Source: JBBDXA01 sp040902585
GTDB lineage: Bacteria > Planctomycetota > Phycisphaerae > Phycisphaerales > Phycisphaeraceae
Reading direction: 5' to 3'
NCBI GenBank assembly: GCA_040902585.1
Contig: JBBDXA010000137.1
Span: 1-26,530 of the forward strand
Length of the DNA stretch: 26,530 bases
How positions within the stretch are numbered: position 1 is the stretch's first letter; each line of letters begins with the position of its first letter. Both the position numbers and the translations under genes were made by a program. The notes beneath the pieces are model-generated. The model was given only the letters and a program-made list of their open reading frames with translations, was not told where the DNA came from and made no database searches. This document shows, one piece after another, positions 15,601-22,732 of the stretch.

Positions 15601-17065
15601 CATCCTGTTTCTCACCTTCGCACTCGGCTCCGCTTGCGCCTTCGCGCAGGTGAAGAATCCCACCGAGGCGGACTACTACCCCATGACCCGCTTCACGCTG
15701 CCTGAGGGCGAAGTGATCGAGCCGGGCGGCATCGAACTCATGCCCGATGGCAAACTCGCGGTCGGCACGCGCCGCGGCGAGATATGGATGATCGAAAATC
15801 CCTTCGGCGACGCGGACAAGATGAAGTACACCCGTTGGGCCGCGGGCCTGCACGAAATCCTCGGCCTCGTCCAGCGCGACGGCTGGCTCTACATCACGCA
15901 GCGACCCGAGATCACCAAGGCCAAGGACATCGACGGCGACGGCCGGGGCGACCTGTTCCTCACCGTCAGCGATGACTGGGAAATCTCCGGCGACTACCAC
16001 GAGTACAACTTCGGCTCGCGCTTCGACAAGGAAGGCAACATGTGGTTCGTCTGCTGCCTGACCGGCTCGTTCTCCAGCAGCGTGCCCTACCGCGGCTGGG
16101 CCGTGCGCGTCTCCGCTGATGGCAAATTCACACCGACGACCAGCGGCGTTCGCAGCCCCGGCGGCATTGGCTTCGGCCCCAACGGCGATGTCTTCTACTG
16201 CGACAACCAGGGCCCGTGGAACGGCACCAGCAGCCTGAAGCAGCTCGTGCCCGGACACTTCGTCGGCCACCCCGGCGGCTTCCAGTGGTACAACCTGCCC
16301 GAGGTGAAAGCCGCGATGGGCCCGCGACTTGACGAGCCGAAATCCAAGAGCCGGTTTCACATCGAACGCGAACGACTGCCCAAGTACATCCCGCCCGCGA
16401 TCCTTCTTCCGCATGGCAAAGTCGGCAACAGCGCCAGCACCGTGCTCTACGATGACAGCAACGGCAAGTTCGGTCCCTTCAAGGGACAGATGTTTCTCTC
16501 CGATCAGTCGCACAGCAACATGGTGCGATGCAACCTCGAGAAGATCGACGGCCTTTATCAAGGCGCGTGCTTCATGTTCCGCACCGGCTTCGGCTCCGGC
16601 AACGTGCCCGGCCTGTTCACCAGGGACGGCCACCTCTTCATCGGCGGCACGGCCCGCGGCTGGGGCGCGCGGGGCGGCAAACCCTTCGCCATGGATCGCG
16701 TGGATTGGAACGGCAAAGTCCCCTTCGAAGTCCACGAGATGCGCATCAAGCACGATGGCTTCGAATTCACGTTCACCAAACCCGTCGACAAGGCCACCGC
16801 GAGCGATCTGAAATCCTACGCGATGAAAACCTGGACCTACATCTTCCAAGCGGACTACGGCAGCCCCGAAGTCGATCACACCACGCCGACGATCAAGAGC
16901 GCGACCGTCGCGCCCGATGGCCTGAGCGTGCGCCTCATCGTGGATGGCTTGCAGATCGGGCATATTCACGAGCTGACGATGAAGGGTTTGAAGGCGGCGG
17001 GCGAAGGCCTGCCGCTGCTGCATGATGTGGGCTGGTACACGCTGTGGAACATTCCGAAGAAGTGA
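15575..17065 (+). CDS. Secreted beta-propeller protein (PQQ/glucose-dehydrogenase-like)
   Basis: 496 residues with a signal peptide whose hydrophobic core is ILFLTFALGSACAFA. The mature part has the repeating Gly/Asp/Trp pattern of a beta-propeller: GGIELMPDGKLAVGTRRGEIWMI, GLVQRDGWLYITQRPEI, RSPGGIGFGPNGDVFYCDNQG and GKFGPFKGQMFLSDQS. KDIDGDGRGDL is a calcium-binding DxDGDG loop. It resembles membrane-bound dehydrogenase-type or DUF7133-like proteins found beside planctomycete cytochromes. No C-x2-CH is present, so any electrons would pass to the preceding cytochrome; this pairing is inferred from adjacency (60 bp). The first residues (MRNLQSQIS) are encoded by repeat sequence. Confidence 0.82.
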   Translation: MRNLQSQISILFLTFALGSACAFAQVKNPTEADYYPMTRFTLPEGEVIEPGGIELMPDGKLAVGTRRGEIWMIENPFGDADKMKYTRWAAGLHEILGLVQRDGWLYITQRPEITKAKDIDGDGRGDLFLTVSDDWEISGDYHEYNFGSRFDKEGNMWFVCCLTGSFSSSVPYRGWAVRVSADGKFTPTTSGVRSPGGIGFGPNGDVFYCDNQGPWNGTSSLKQLVPGHFVGHPGGFQWYNLPEVKAAMGPRLDEPKSKSRFHIERERLPKYIPPAILLPHGKVGNSASTVLYDDSNGKFGPFKGQMFLSDQSHSNMVRCNLEKIDGLYQGACFMFRTGFGSGNVPGLFTRDGHLFIGGTARGWGARGGKPFAMDRVDWNGKVPFEVHEMRIKHDGFEFTFTKPVDKATASDLKSYAMKTWTYIFQADYGSPEVDHTTPTIKSATVAPDGLSVRLIVDGLQIGHIHELTMKGLKAAGEGLPLLHDVGWYTLWNIPKK

Positions 17066-17088
17066 AATGACGCGGCGATTGCGTGGAA

Positions 17089-17116
17089 TTGACAACGCCG
17101 CGCTGTCGTCTAAACT
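17089..17116 (+). promoter_or_regulatory. Sigma70-type promoter of tRNA-Asp
   Basis: A perfect -35 TTGACA (17089-17094) and a -10 TAAACT (17111-17116) are separated by 16 bp. Predicted initiation near 17123 leaves a 5' leader of about 35 nt before the mature tRNA. This is the best-formed promoter in the window. Confidence 0.75.
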
Positions 17117-17157
17117 TATCCGCCTTGCTCCGGGAAGCCGGGGCAGGTCACCCTCGA

Positions 17158-17231
17158 GGGGGTGTAGCTCAATTGGTTAGAGCATCGGCTTGTCACGCCG
17201 AAGGTTGCGAGTTCGAGCCTCGTCACCCTCG
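17158..17231 (+). tRNA. tRNA-Asp (anticodon GTC)
   Basis: A 74-nt cloverleaf can be folded by eye. Acceptor GGGGGTG pairs with CACCCTC (one G-T wobble, discriminator G at 17231). The D-arm is GCTC-AATTGGTTA-GAGC. The anticodon stem TCGGC/GCCGA has loop TTGTCAC, so the anticodon is GTC. The T-arm is GCGAG-TTCGAGC-CTCGT with one wobble. CCA is not encoded. It is the insertion site of the element to its right, and its 3' half is also antisense coding sequence for the integrase tail. Confidence 0.97.
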
Positions 17232-18697
17232 TTTGAAGCAACGCCTTGCACTGAGTGGCAAGGCGTTGCTTGTTTATGCAAGGACAAGGACTTACGGCTG
17301 CTGGTTCCAGAAGCTGAGTCCGACTGTCCGTCGCACCCCGTCGCACCGACTTGCCCCAAAACGACTGCCCGTTGCTGGCACAGTTGCTGGCACTGCTGCG
17401 GGTGCCCGGAAGGCACGCCGTCCGTCCCGGTCGCCGCGAGCGGGATCAACGGCAGTGCTTCAACTGCCTGTCGCACGCGATCGAGTGACGAGCGGTGGTA
17501 GTGACGGGAAAGAATCCTGTCACTGGTGTGCCCGGTGATTCGACGAGCGATATCGGTGGGCGTGCCGTTGTAGTCCAGCCAGGTCGCGTTGGTCGTCCGC
17601 AGGGCGTGGAAGTCAACGCGGCGGTCATGGCTGTCCTGAACAGCGAGGAAGTCTGACTCGGCCCTTTCATGCCGCTCCTCGGGCGTCTGGCCACCAGCGA
17701 TCCATGCAGAGCGAGCGGCCATCAGGTCGAACCTGATCAACTCGGCCGTCTCATCTGAACCCGGCATCCGGAAGGCCGGGGCCGTCGGCAGGCACTTGTT
17801 GAAGTGAGCCTTGAGCAACCCTGCGGTGTCGCGGCGAAGCGGAATCAACTGAGCCTTCTTCTGCTTCGTATTGGCCTTCGGCTTGATCGACACCGTCGGC
17901 GACTCCCCGAGATCAAAATCCCGGACATGCAGCCGTTCAATCGCCCCACGACGCAGACCGGTTTCACACACGAACCGATAGAGCAAGGCACGCTCCATCC
18001 CGGAGAGATGCCAGCGAATCTCCTCCGGGGGCACAACATTTCCAGCCTGCTCGATGGCACGCCCTCTACGAGTCAGTCCCCGCCGATCGGAACCACGAAC
18101 GGTGGCTTCGATCAGCAGGCTCACTTCCTCCGGCTCCAATGCCCGGTGATGCTCTTCCGCCACTACCTCGATGCGTGCCACGTACTGCACTGGATTCTTA
18201 GCCACCCGCTTCTGCTTGACCATCCAATTGCAGAAGGTGTTGAACGCGATCAGGTACTTGTTCCAGGTCGAATCCGAGAACCCACGTTCCTCTTTCAGTT
18301 TCACCAAGCCGCGTCCGATGGAATCGGGCGTCACCTCAATCCAAGAAACCAGGTCGCATGCTTCGATCACCTTGTTGATCCGCCCCATCACCGTCGCAGC
18401 GTGCCGTTCACTCCGCTTGGACTCAACATGCCTCTTGTAGTCAGCGATGTGTTCGGACAACGAGCGGCGGGCTTCGATCATGAACGCATCTTGGTCTGCA
18501 TCAATCACGCCTTCGCGGCGGAGGGCGGCATCGCTCAGGTACTTTGCCAGAATCCGCTCCGCCGTCGCCTTGTCAGGCGTCCGCGTGGACCGTTCCTTGC
18601 GACGACCATTGTGATCGAACCATTGAGCGATCCACGGCCCATTGGGGGCCTTCTTGAACAACGTGCCTTGTCCATTGCAGCGTTTACGCTTTGCCAT
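17177..18697 (-). CDS. Tyrosine recombinase (phage-type integrase)
   Basis: 506 residues from ATG 18697. It catalyses site-specific integration and excision at tRNA-Asp. An N-terminal arm-binding-like region (GQGTLFKKAPNGPWIAQWFD) precedes a SAM-like core-binding domain (about 80-180) and a catalytic domain. Catalytic residues visible: Arg249 in ETGLRRGAIERL, His364 and Arg367 in FHALR, His390 in ITGHTSD and the nucleophile Tyr400 in RHYHR. About 106 residues follow the tyrosine. The last 17 or so (EARTRNLRRDKPML) are the antisense of tRNA-Asp, with the TAA stop at 17177-17179 inside the D-arm/anticodon region. The start overlaps the XRE gene by 14 bp, implying one operon. Confidence 0.93.
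   Translation of the reverse strand: MAKRKRCNGQGTLFKKAPNGPWIAQWFDHNGRRKERSTRTPDKATAERILAKYLSDAALRREGVIDADQDAFMIEARRSLSEHIADYKRHVESKRSERHAATVMGRINKVIEACDLVSWIEVTPDSIGRGLVKLKEERGFSDSTWNKYLIAFNTFCNWMVKQKRVAKNPVQYVARIEVVAEEHHRALEPEEVSLLIEATVRGSDRRGLTRRGRAIEQAGNVVPPEEIRWHLSGMERALLYRFVCETGLRRGAIERLHVRDFDLGESPTVSIKPKANTKQKKAQLIPLRRDTAGLLKAHFNKCLPTAPAFRMPGSDETAELIRFDLMAARSAWIAGGQTPEERHERAESDFLAVQDSHDRRVDFHALRTTNATWLDYNGTPTDIARRITGHTSDRILSRHYHRSSLDRVRQAVEALPLIPLAATGTDGVPSGHPQQCQQLCQQRAVVLGQVGATGCDGQSDSASGTSSRKSLSLHKQATPCHSVQGVASNEGDEARTRNLRRDKPML
17211..17231. other. Inferred attachment site (attL) in the tRNA-Asp 3' end
   Basis: Tyrosine integrases of this kind usually recombine within tRNA T-arm/acceptor sequence, and the integrase gene ends inside this tRNA. 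The core shown (T-loop to discriminator) is a guess; no second copy (attR) occurs in the window, so the true core length cannot be set. Confidence 0.45.
17238..17275 (+). terminator. Hairpin terminator directly after tRNA-Asp
   Basis: A perfect 12-bp inverted repeat, GCAACGCCTTGC (17238-17249) and GCAAGGCGTTGC (17258-17269), has an 8-nt loop and is followed by TTGTTTAT. It starts 6 bp after the mature tRNA end, where an intrinsic terminator is expected. The same bases encode part of the integrase C-terminal tail on the other strand. Confidence 0.75.
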
Positions 18698-18923
18698 TTC
18701 GTTTCCGTCCTTTCGATGTTCTCTTCCCCGCCTTCTGGACGATGTCGATCCCAATGAGCGGCGAGAGCTTCTCAAGCAGCCGCAGGCTTATGTCGGTTTC
18801 TCCCTTCATGAATCGACACAGCATGGACTCGCTGACTCCCGACTGCCTGCTCAACTCAGCACGAGTTCGACCACAGTCGTTGATCGCCTTCTGAACCACA
18901 CGCTGAAACGAGCCGGTTTTCAT
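18684..18923 (-). CDS. XRE/Cro-family HTH regulator
   Basis: 79 residues. A helix-turn-helix occupies about residues 18-50 (TRAELSRQSGVSESMLCRFMKGETDISLR, quoted here as two parts: scanning helix RAELSRQSG and recognition helix SESMLCRFM), followed by LLEKLSPLIGI, the usual fourth helix of XRE proteins. The C-terminus is highly basic (GKRTSKGRKRNGKA). It overlaps the integrase start by 14 bp and is probably its co-transcribed repressor or activator. Confidence 0.85.
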   Translation of the reverse strand: MKTGSFQRVVQKAINDCGRTRAELSRQSGVSESMLCRFMKGETDISLRLLEKLSPLIGIDIVQKAGKRTSKGRKRNGKA

Positions 18924-18971
18924 GATGCTATCCCTGTCTTGCAGATATTCAAGCTCCGGTTACATTTTACC

Positions 18972-19193
18972 TCATCCCATGCGAGCTTTGCGGACGCGAT
19001 CCGCAATCCACTGCATCAGTTGGAGCTTCGGATAGACAACGCGACGGCCCACCTTCAAGTGAGGAATGTCTCCGCTCGCCGTCATGCTCCATAGCTTCCG
19101 CTCGCTGATGCGAAGGGCCTCGGCTGCTTCCTTGCGGCTCAGGACAAGCCGGTTGTCTCCTTCGGGGTTGCTTTCGGTCTTGTGTGTTTTCAT
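18972..19193 (-). CDS. Excisionase-like MerR-type HTH protein
   Basis: 73 residues from ATG 19193 (an in-frame ATG at 19229 would add 12). The core LSRKEAAEALRISERKLW...IPHLKVGRRVVYPK matches the helix_turn_helix_17 (excisionase/MerR-like) pattern: wing residues VGRRV then a basic end RVRKARMG. Such proteins bend DNA at attachment sites to direct excision, or act as regulators; its place just upstream of the regulator-integrase pair (48 bp gap) supports an Xis role. Confidence 0.83.
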   Translation of the reverse strand: MKTHKTESNPEGDNRLVLSRKEAAEALRISERKLWSMTASGDIPHLKVGRRVVYPKLQLMQWIADRVRKARMG

Positions 19194-19306
19194 GTCTCGA
19201 AAATCCTGTCCGACAAAATCAATGCCCAAAGGAATCGGCCTATGGGTCCCGTTGTGTGACTCTGACCTTCAATTCTGAAAATGTGCAATCAGAAATCAAG
19301 GAACCG

Positions 19307-19597
19307 CTAACCCATATATCCTGACAGAAGTTGGAGCCACATATCCTGCTGAATCTCTGGATTCACACAGCCCAGACTGTCGCGTGTAGGGAAGCGAAAC
19401 AGCTTCCCAGTCTGGGCCAGGTACTCAATTTCAAACTCACGAACATCGAGCAGTTGATTTGCTCTGACCCTGACTTTGAACTTCTGTCCGTCCTCGGCAG
19501 CGTGAAAGTCAACTTCAAACCCATAAACACCACCGTCCAGTTTCACTGGTGTGATGTGGGCTACGAAGTCACGAATCTCCCTGTGCTTCATAAACAT
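19307..19597 (-). CDS. Small protein of unknown function
   Basis: 96 residues (ATG 19597; ATG 19591 also possible). No family recognised. It is mildly acidic with alternating hydrophobic residues (GGVYGFEVDFHAAEDGQKFKV, split as a beta hairpin; then RVRANQLLDVREFEIEYLAQTGKLF) and an aromatic-rich end (DMWLQLLSGYMG). It lies between the primase-helicase and the excisionase-like gene on the same strand. Position in the element's core and the plausible compact alpha/beta makeup are all that can be said. Confidence 0.55.
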   Translation of the reverse strand: MFMKHREIRDFVAHITPVKLDGGVYGFEVDFHAAEDGQKFKVRVRANQLLDVREFEIEYLAQTGKLFRFPTRDSLGCVNPEIQQDMWLQLLSGYMG

Positions 19598-19701
19598 AGC
19601 TAAGTCCTTGTAGCCTAATTGGATGGAGCCTCATGCATCCCGGCAATCCCGGCCCTTCGGATTCACACACTATGAATCACTCTTGGTCGATTACTCGCAA
19701 A

Positions 19702-19719
19702 GGCGGGATAGGCGGGATG
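19702..19719. repeat. Two tandem 9-mers GGCGGGATA/GGCGGGATG
   Basis: Two direct 9-bp copies lie immediately past the primase stop (19721-19723). Read on the minus strand in another frame they give HPAYPAF. The rest of 19598-19701 holds no gene or structure I can support. Confidence 0.5.
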
Positions 19720-19720
19720 G

Positions 19721-22237
19721 TCAACTGACCTTTGTGGACTCTCTGAGCCGAATACCTTGCCACCCACGACCCGCGTTTCGTTGTTTCGATCTAAAGCCAA
19801 TCGACCGCAACCGCTGTGAGATCGCATGGTTCTCAGGCATCTCGTATCCCACGTCAGCACACCACTGCTCAAGTGAACTCATGAGGTCAGCAGTAGCCAC
19901 CCAGTGCCCCTTGGCTCGCTCGCAACGGGCTTCAACGAAGACGCCCACAGGATCGATGTCGATGCGGTAGTGCCCCGTCGCCCGATCGATGGCTGCCGCG
20001 ATGCCCATCCCCTCCCTTTGCCAGTCGAGGCACCCCTTCATCAACCAATTCAAGATGCCTGGTGCTTCAAGCTTAAGCGTCCGAAGAAGCTTCTTGTCTT
20101 CCTTGTGAACGGTGAAGAGAAACGGAACAACACGAATCCGACGCAGTACCGCCGGGGTGATCTCAGTCAGATGCGGCAGATTGTTTGTGACAAGGATCAT
20201 CTTGAACCGACGGTCAAAATCGAAGAAGTCCTGACGCATAAACCGAGCCTTCAACTGGCTGTCACCCGTTACTTGCTTGATGAGACTCATTCGGAGGGTC
20301 GCGTTTGCTTCCGTTTCCGAAGCAACGACGAGGCGACAGCCACGAAGGTCAGCGATCTCTGTCGGGTGACGCTCAGAGCGAGATGCAACAAGCAGATCAG
20401 GTGCGGCGATCCCCGCATAGTCACCCATCACGTAGCCAACGGTGTCCAGCAAAACATTCTTGCCGTTGCCGCCGGTGCCGTGGAAGAGATGCAAGTATTG
20501 CTCCGTAATCTCACCCGTGAGACAGTGACCGAGAAGACGCTGGACATACCGGATTAGCTCGTGATCGCCGAGAAAGATTTCTCCGAGGAACGATTCAAAG
20601 CGAGGACACGTTGCATCAGCATCGAACTTCACGGGACTGATCTTTGTGATCAAATCCGCCGGATCATGTGGATGCAGTTGTCCTGTCCGAAGGTCAACTG
20701 TGCCGTTCGAGCAGTTCAGCAGGAGGATGTCTCGATCCAGATCGTTAGCAAGAACCGGAATCCCCGGTCGGAATCGAGCGATCGCCACCATCGCTTCAAG
20801 TTGCTTCCGAGCCTCGCTCGACTTCGCCCATTTCAATAACTGATTACGAAGTGAATCGTCCCTGTCAGTAGGAACTGCGGCAGCTTCCTTGAAAATGCCA
20901 CGGGCAACAGCACACGCTCGAACAAGATGTCGCCCAGTTCGATCCTGCTGCCACCGTCCACGATCATAGATACGCCAGTCACCGAGATCGGCGTCATAGC
21001 GACAATCCTCCCGGTGTAGCCTCACAAACCGCTCTGCGTTGCCCAGGTCAGTCATGGAGTAGGGATTACCGCTCTTAGCTGCCTCGAACGGTGTCGGAAG
21101 GTTAGACGCGAACAGCAGACTGCCAGCGTACTCGTCGCGGCGAGCCTCGATCGCCTTCCTGATCGTTCGTTTCACGTAGTCCTTGCGGCGGACCTTGCTC
21201 GTATCTTCTCCGTGCCATTTCCTCCACGCCAGGATCGCATCAGAAATCCACTTTTCGTCATATCCGAGGCGACACGCAAGGTTTGCAATCAGCATGTCGT
21301 AGCCGCTTGCTGACTGATCAACCAGGTCGCGACGTTCACGACCCCACCATCGGACGATGCCGCCGTCACGCTCCATCGCCTCGACGATGAACTCCGGGGT
21401 GTCCCGTGTTGACTCGTCAGCCACCTGCTCCGCCGCACTCGGGAATGTCTGAACCACGGGAACACTGAACACCGTCGCTGGCGATGCTCGCAATTTCGCG
21501 ATCAACTGCTCTCGACTGGTCTTGCACTCAGGATGGGAGGCGATGATCTGACAAGGACGTGGATGCCCGGTCTTCATATTGTCGGTACCCGGCACCCGCA
21601 TGACACGGGCTAGATCGAACACTGAGTCTACATCGAATCCGAGTTGGGAAGTCCGATCCATCACCAACGACTTCCACTGGTCAAGAATCAGTAACGCTTC
21701 TTGGCGAGCATCGGACGTGGTGAGGAGGAATGGGTCTTCAAGTGCGAGATAGGCGTGGAGTCCGCCGCCTGAGTGGACGATGAATGTCCACTCAACGTCA
21801 AGTGCATCAAGGAGACGCGAAGCTTCCTCGAAGGACGATACATACTTCTTCGACTTGTGACCTTCACCGGCAATGTCGATATCAACCCAGAGACCAGGCA
21901 ACGCTGTAACATTGGCGTTTGTGCCTCTCTTACGCTCAGACAATCCCTGCGGAACTGGACACGTTCCAAAGAAAATGTCTCCCCTCTGTGTGACGACATA
22001 CTCGGCGGCGACATACGGGTCGCCGAAGCAGGACGACAGTTTGGTCGTCAAATTCCAGATGCTGATCAGTCCCACGCCAGCAAGGAGAAATGGACTGAAC
22101 CAACTCCTGAAAAATATTTGGGCTTGGTGAATCCGTTGCTGTTCATCAAACTCTGAATGGGGTCTAAGCTCCCATGTGCATTTGATCGGAGCCGCCTGTG
22201 CCGGGCGGCTTTTTTCATGAAGTGTGCCTGGAATCAT
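19721..22237 (-). CDS. AEP primase - D5_N - superfamily 3 helicase (P4/D5-type replication protein)
   Basis: 838 residues from ATG 22237. It should prime and unwind DNA at the element's own origin. N-terminal archaeo-eukaryotic primase motifs: the metal-binding WVDIDI (Asp119, Asp121), HSGGGLHAYLAL with its catalytic His, and RVMRVPGTDNMK. A PriCT-like helical linker follows (about 290-380), then a D5_N region (AERFVRLHREDCRYDADLGD). The SF3 helicase has Walker A GTGGNGKN (Lys593), a Walker B-like segment near LRGCRLVVASETE and sensor 1 ILVTNNLP. ATG 22237 overlaps the alpA stop as ATGA, so translation is coupled. The predicted + strand terminator hairpin at 22190-22215 falls within codons 8-16. 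Confidence 0.92.
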   Translation of the reverse strand: MIPGTLHEKSRPAQAAPIKCTWELRPHSEFDEQQRIHQAQIFFRSWFSPFLLAGVGLISIWNLTTKLSSCFGDPYVAAEYVVTQRGDIFFGTCPVPQGLSERKRGTNANVTALPGLWVDIDIAGEGHKSKKYVSSFEEASRLLDALDVEWTFIVHSGGGLHAYLALEDPFLLTTSDARQEALLILDQWKSLVMDRTSQLGFDVDSVFDLARVMRVPGTDNMKTGHPRPCQIIASHPECKTSREQLIAKLRASPATVFSVPVVQTFPSAAEQVADESTRDTPEFIVEAMERDGGIVRWWGRERRDLVDQSASGYDMLIANLACRLGYDEKWISDAILAWRKWHGEDTSKVRRKDYVKRTIRKAIEARRDEYAGSLLFASNLPTPFEAAKSGNPYSMTDLGNAERFVRLHREDCRYDADLGDWRIYDRGRWQQDRTGRHLVRACAVARGIFKEAAAVPTDRDDSLRNQLLKWAKSSEARKQLEAMVAIARFRPGIPVLANDLDRDILLLNCSNGTVDLRTGQLHPHDPADLITKISPVKFDADATCPRFESFLGEIFLGDHELIRYVQRLLGHCLTGEITEQYLHLFHGTGGNGKNVLLDTVGYVMGDYAGIAAPDLLVASRSERHPTEIADLRGCRLVVASETEANATLRMSLIKQVTGDSQLKARFMRQDFFDFDRRFKMILVTNNLPHLTEITPAVLRRIRVVPFLFTVHKEDKKLLRTLKLEAPGILNWLMKGCLDWQREGMGIAAAIDRATGHYRIDIDPVGVFVEARCERAKGHWVATADLMSSLEQWCADVGYEMPENHAISQRLRSIGFRSKQRNAGRGWQGIRLRESTKVS
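22190..22215 (+). terminator. Terminator-like hairpin inside the primase 5' coding region
   Basis: AGCCGCC (22190-22196) pairs with GGCGGCT (22204-22210) around a 7-nt loop and is followed by six T on the + strand. It reads as an intrinsic terminator for rightward transcription, yet no + strand gene precedes it here. On the minus strand it would be a hairpin just after the primase start codon. Confidence 0.5.
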
Positions 22238-22482
22238 GAACGCACCTTCCTTTCTTGTTTGAACTGTTCCCACTTTTCTCGCGTCGGGGCACCCGCTTCC
22301 ATCCATGCGATGAGTTCGTTAATGAGCCAGAGAGTTTTCCCGCCGACTCGAACCGGACGAGGACACCGATCCGTTGAGTTCAGGACATACCACTGGCTAC
22401 GGCTCATTCCGCACATCACAGCCGCGTTCGCCGCCGAGATCGCGATTCGTTGAATTGGCTGGGAGGCACTCAATGTCGTCAT
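22234..22482 (-). CDS. AlpA-family HTH regulator
   Basis: 82 residues from ATG 22482, with AGGGTG upstream on the minus strand. The pattern AANAAVMCGMSRSQWYVL...RCPRPVRVGGKTLWLINELIAWMEA is the AlpA/phage-regulator fold: HTH, then the pro-rich wing FP/RPVRVGG, then a W...I..W helix. P4 AlpA-like proteins activate integrase or excision genes. It is first in a cassette with the primase, joined by a four-base ATGA overlap. Confidence 0.88.
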   Translation of the reverse strand: MTTLSASQPIQRIAISAANAAVMCGMSRSQWYVLNSTDRCPRPVRVGGKTLWLINELIAWMEAGAPTREKWEQFKQERKVRS

Positions 22483-22532
22483 GATTTCACCCTGAGCAAA
22501 TTGGATTGCCAGCGACACCGATGGCTTGGCAA

Positions 22533-22560
22533 AGACTAGCCAAGAAGGATGACAAGTCAA
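22533..22560 (-). promoter_or_regulatory. Candidate promoter for alpA-primase
   Basis: On the minus strand, -35 TTGACT (22555-22560) and -10 TAGTCT (22533-22538) are 16 bp apart. Initiation near 22526 would give a 5' leader of about 44 nt to ATG 22482. Confidence 0.5.
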
Positions 22561-22585
22561 TAAGTCACGCTTTTGCAGGCATTTA

Positions 22586-22604
22586 TGACTGCCGCCGGCA
22601 GTCA
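22586..22604. promoter_or_regulatory. 19-bp near-perfect palindrome, possible operator
   Basis: TGACTGCCG, one central base, then CGGCAGTCA. A one-base centre is too tight for an RNA hairpin, so it looks like a dimer-binding site. It lies about 25 bp upstream of the candidate alpA -35 box and 129 bp downstream of the hsdM stop. The remainder of 22605-22732 shows nothing else I can support. Confidence 0.5.
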
Positions 22605-22732
22605 AAGAAATGGTTGAATGTAAATGCCGCGCGTAGTCAGAGTTAGGAGTGAGAGGCGACCGAATCGTTCACGACCATTCCCGCTGAAAAAAACATCTGA
22701 CGAAAGGTCGGATCGATCAAAAAGACAAGAAA

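Noticed and set aside
11000..17095. A 2031-residue open frame on the minus strand across the DUF1501, cytochrome and propeller genes
   Set aside because: Its product is His/Arg/Ala/Asp-rich nonsense with no domain, exactly opposite three well-supported genes with signal peptides and haem motifs. Biased third positions in GC-rich genes explain the lack of stops.
17804..18757. 317-residue + strand frame opposite the integrase
   Set aside because: No domain, and the minus-strand integrase has all catalytic residues.
22606..22732. A specificity subunit (hsdS) after hsdM
   Set aside because: Only 127 bp separate hsdM from alpA, with no coding frame.
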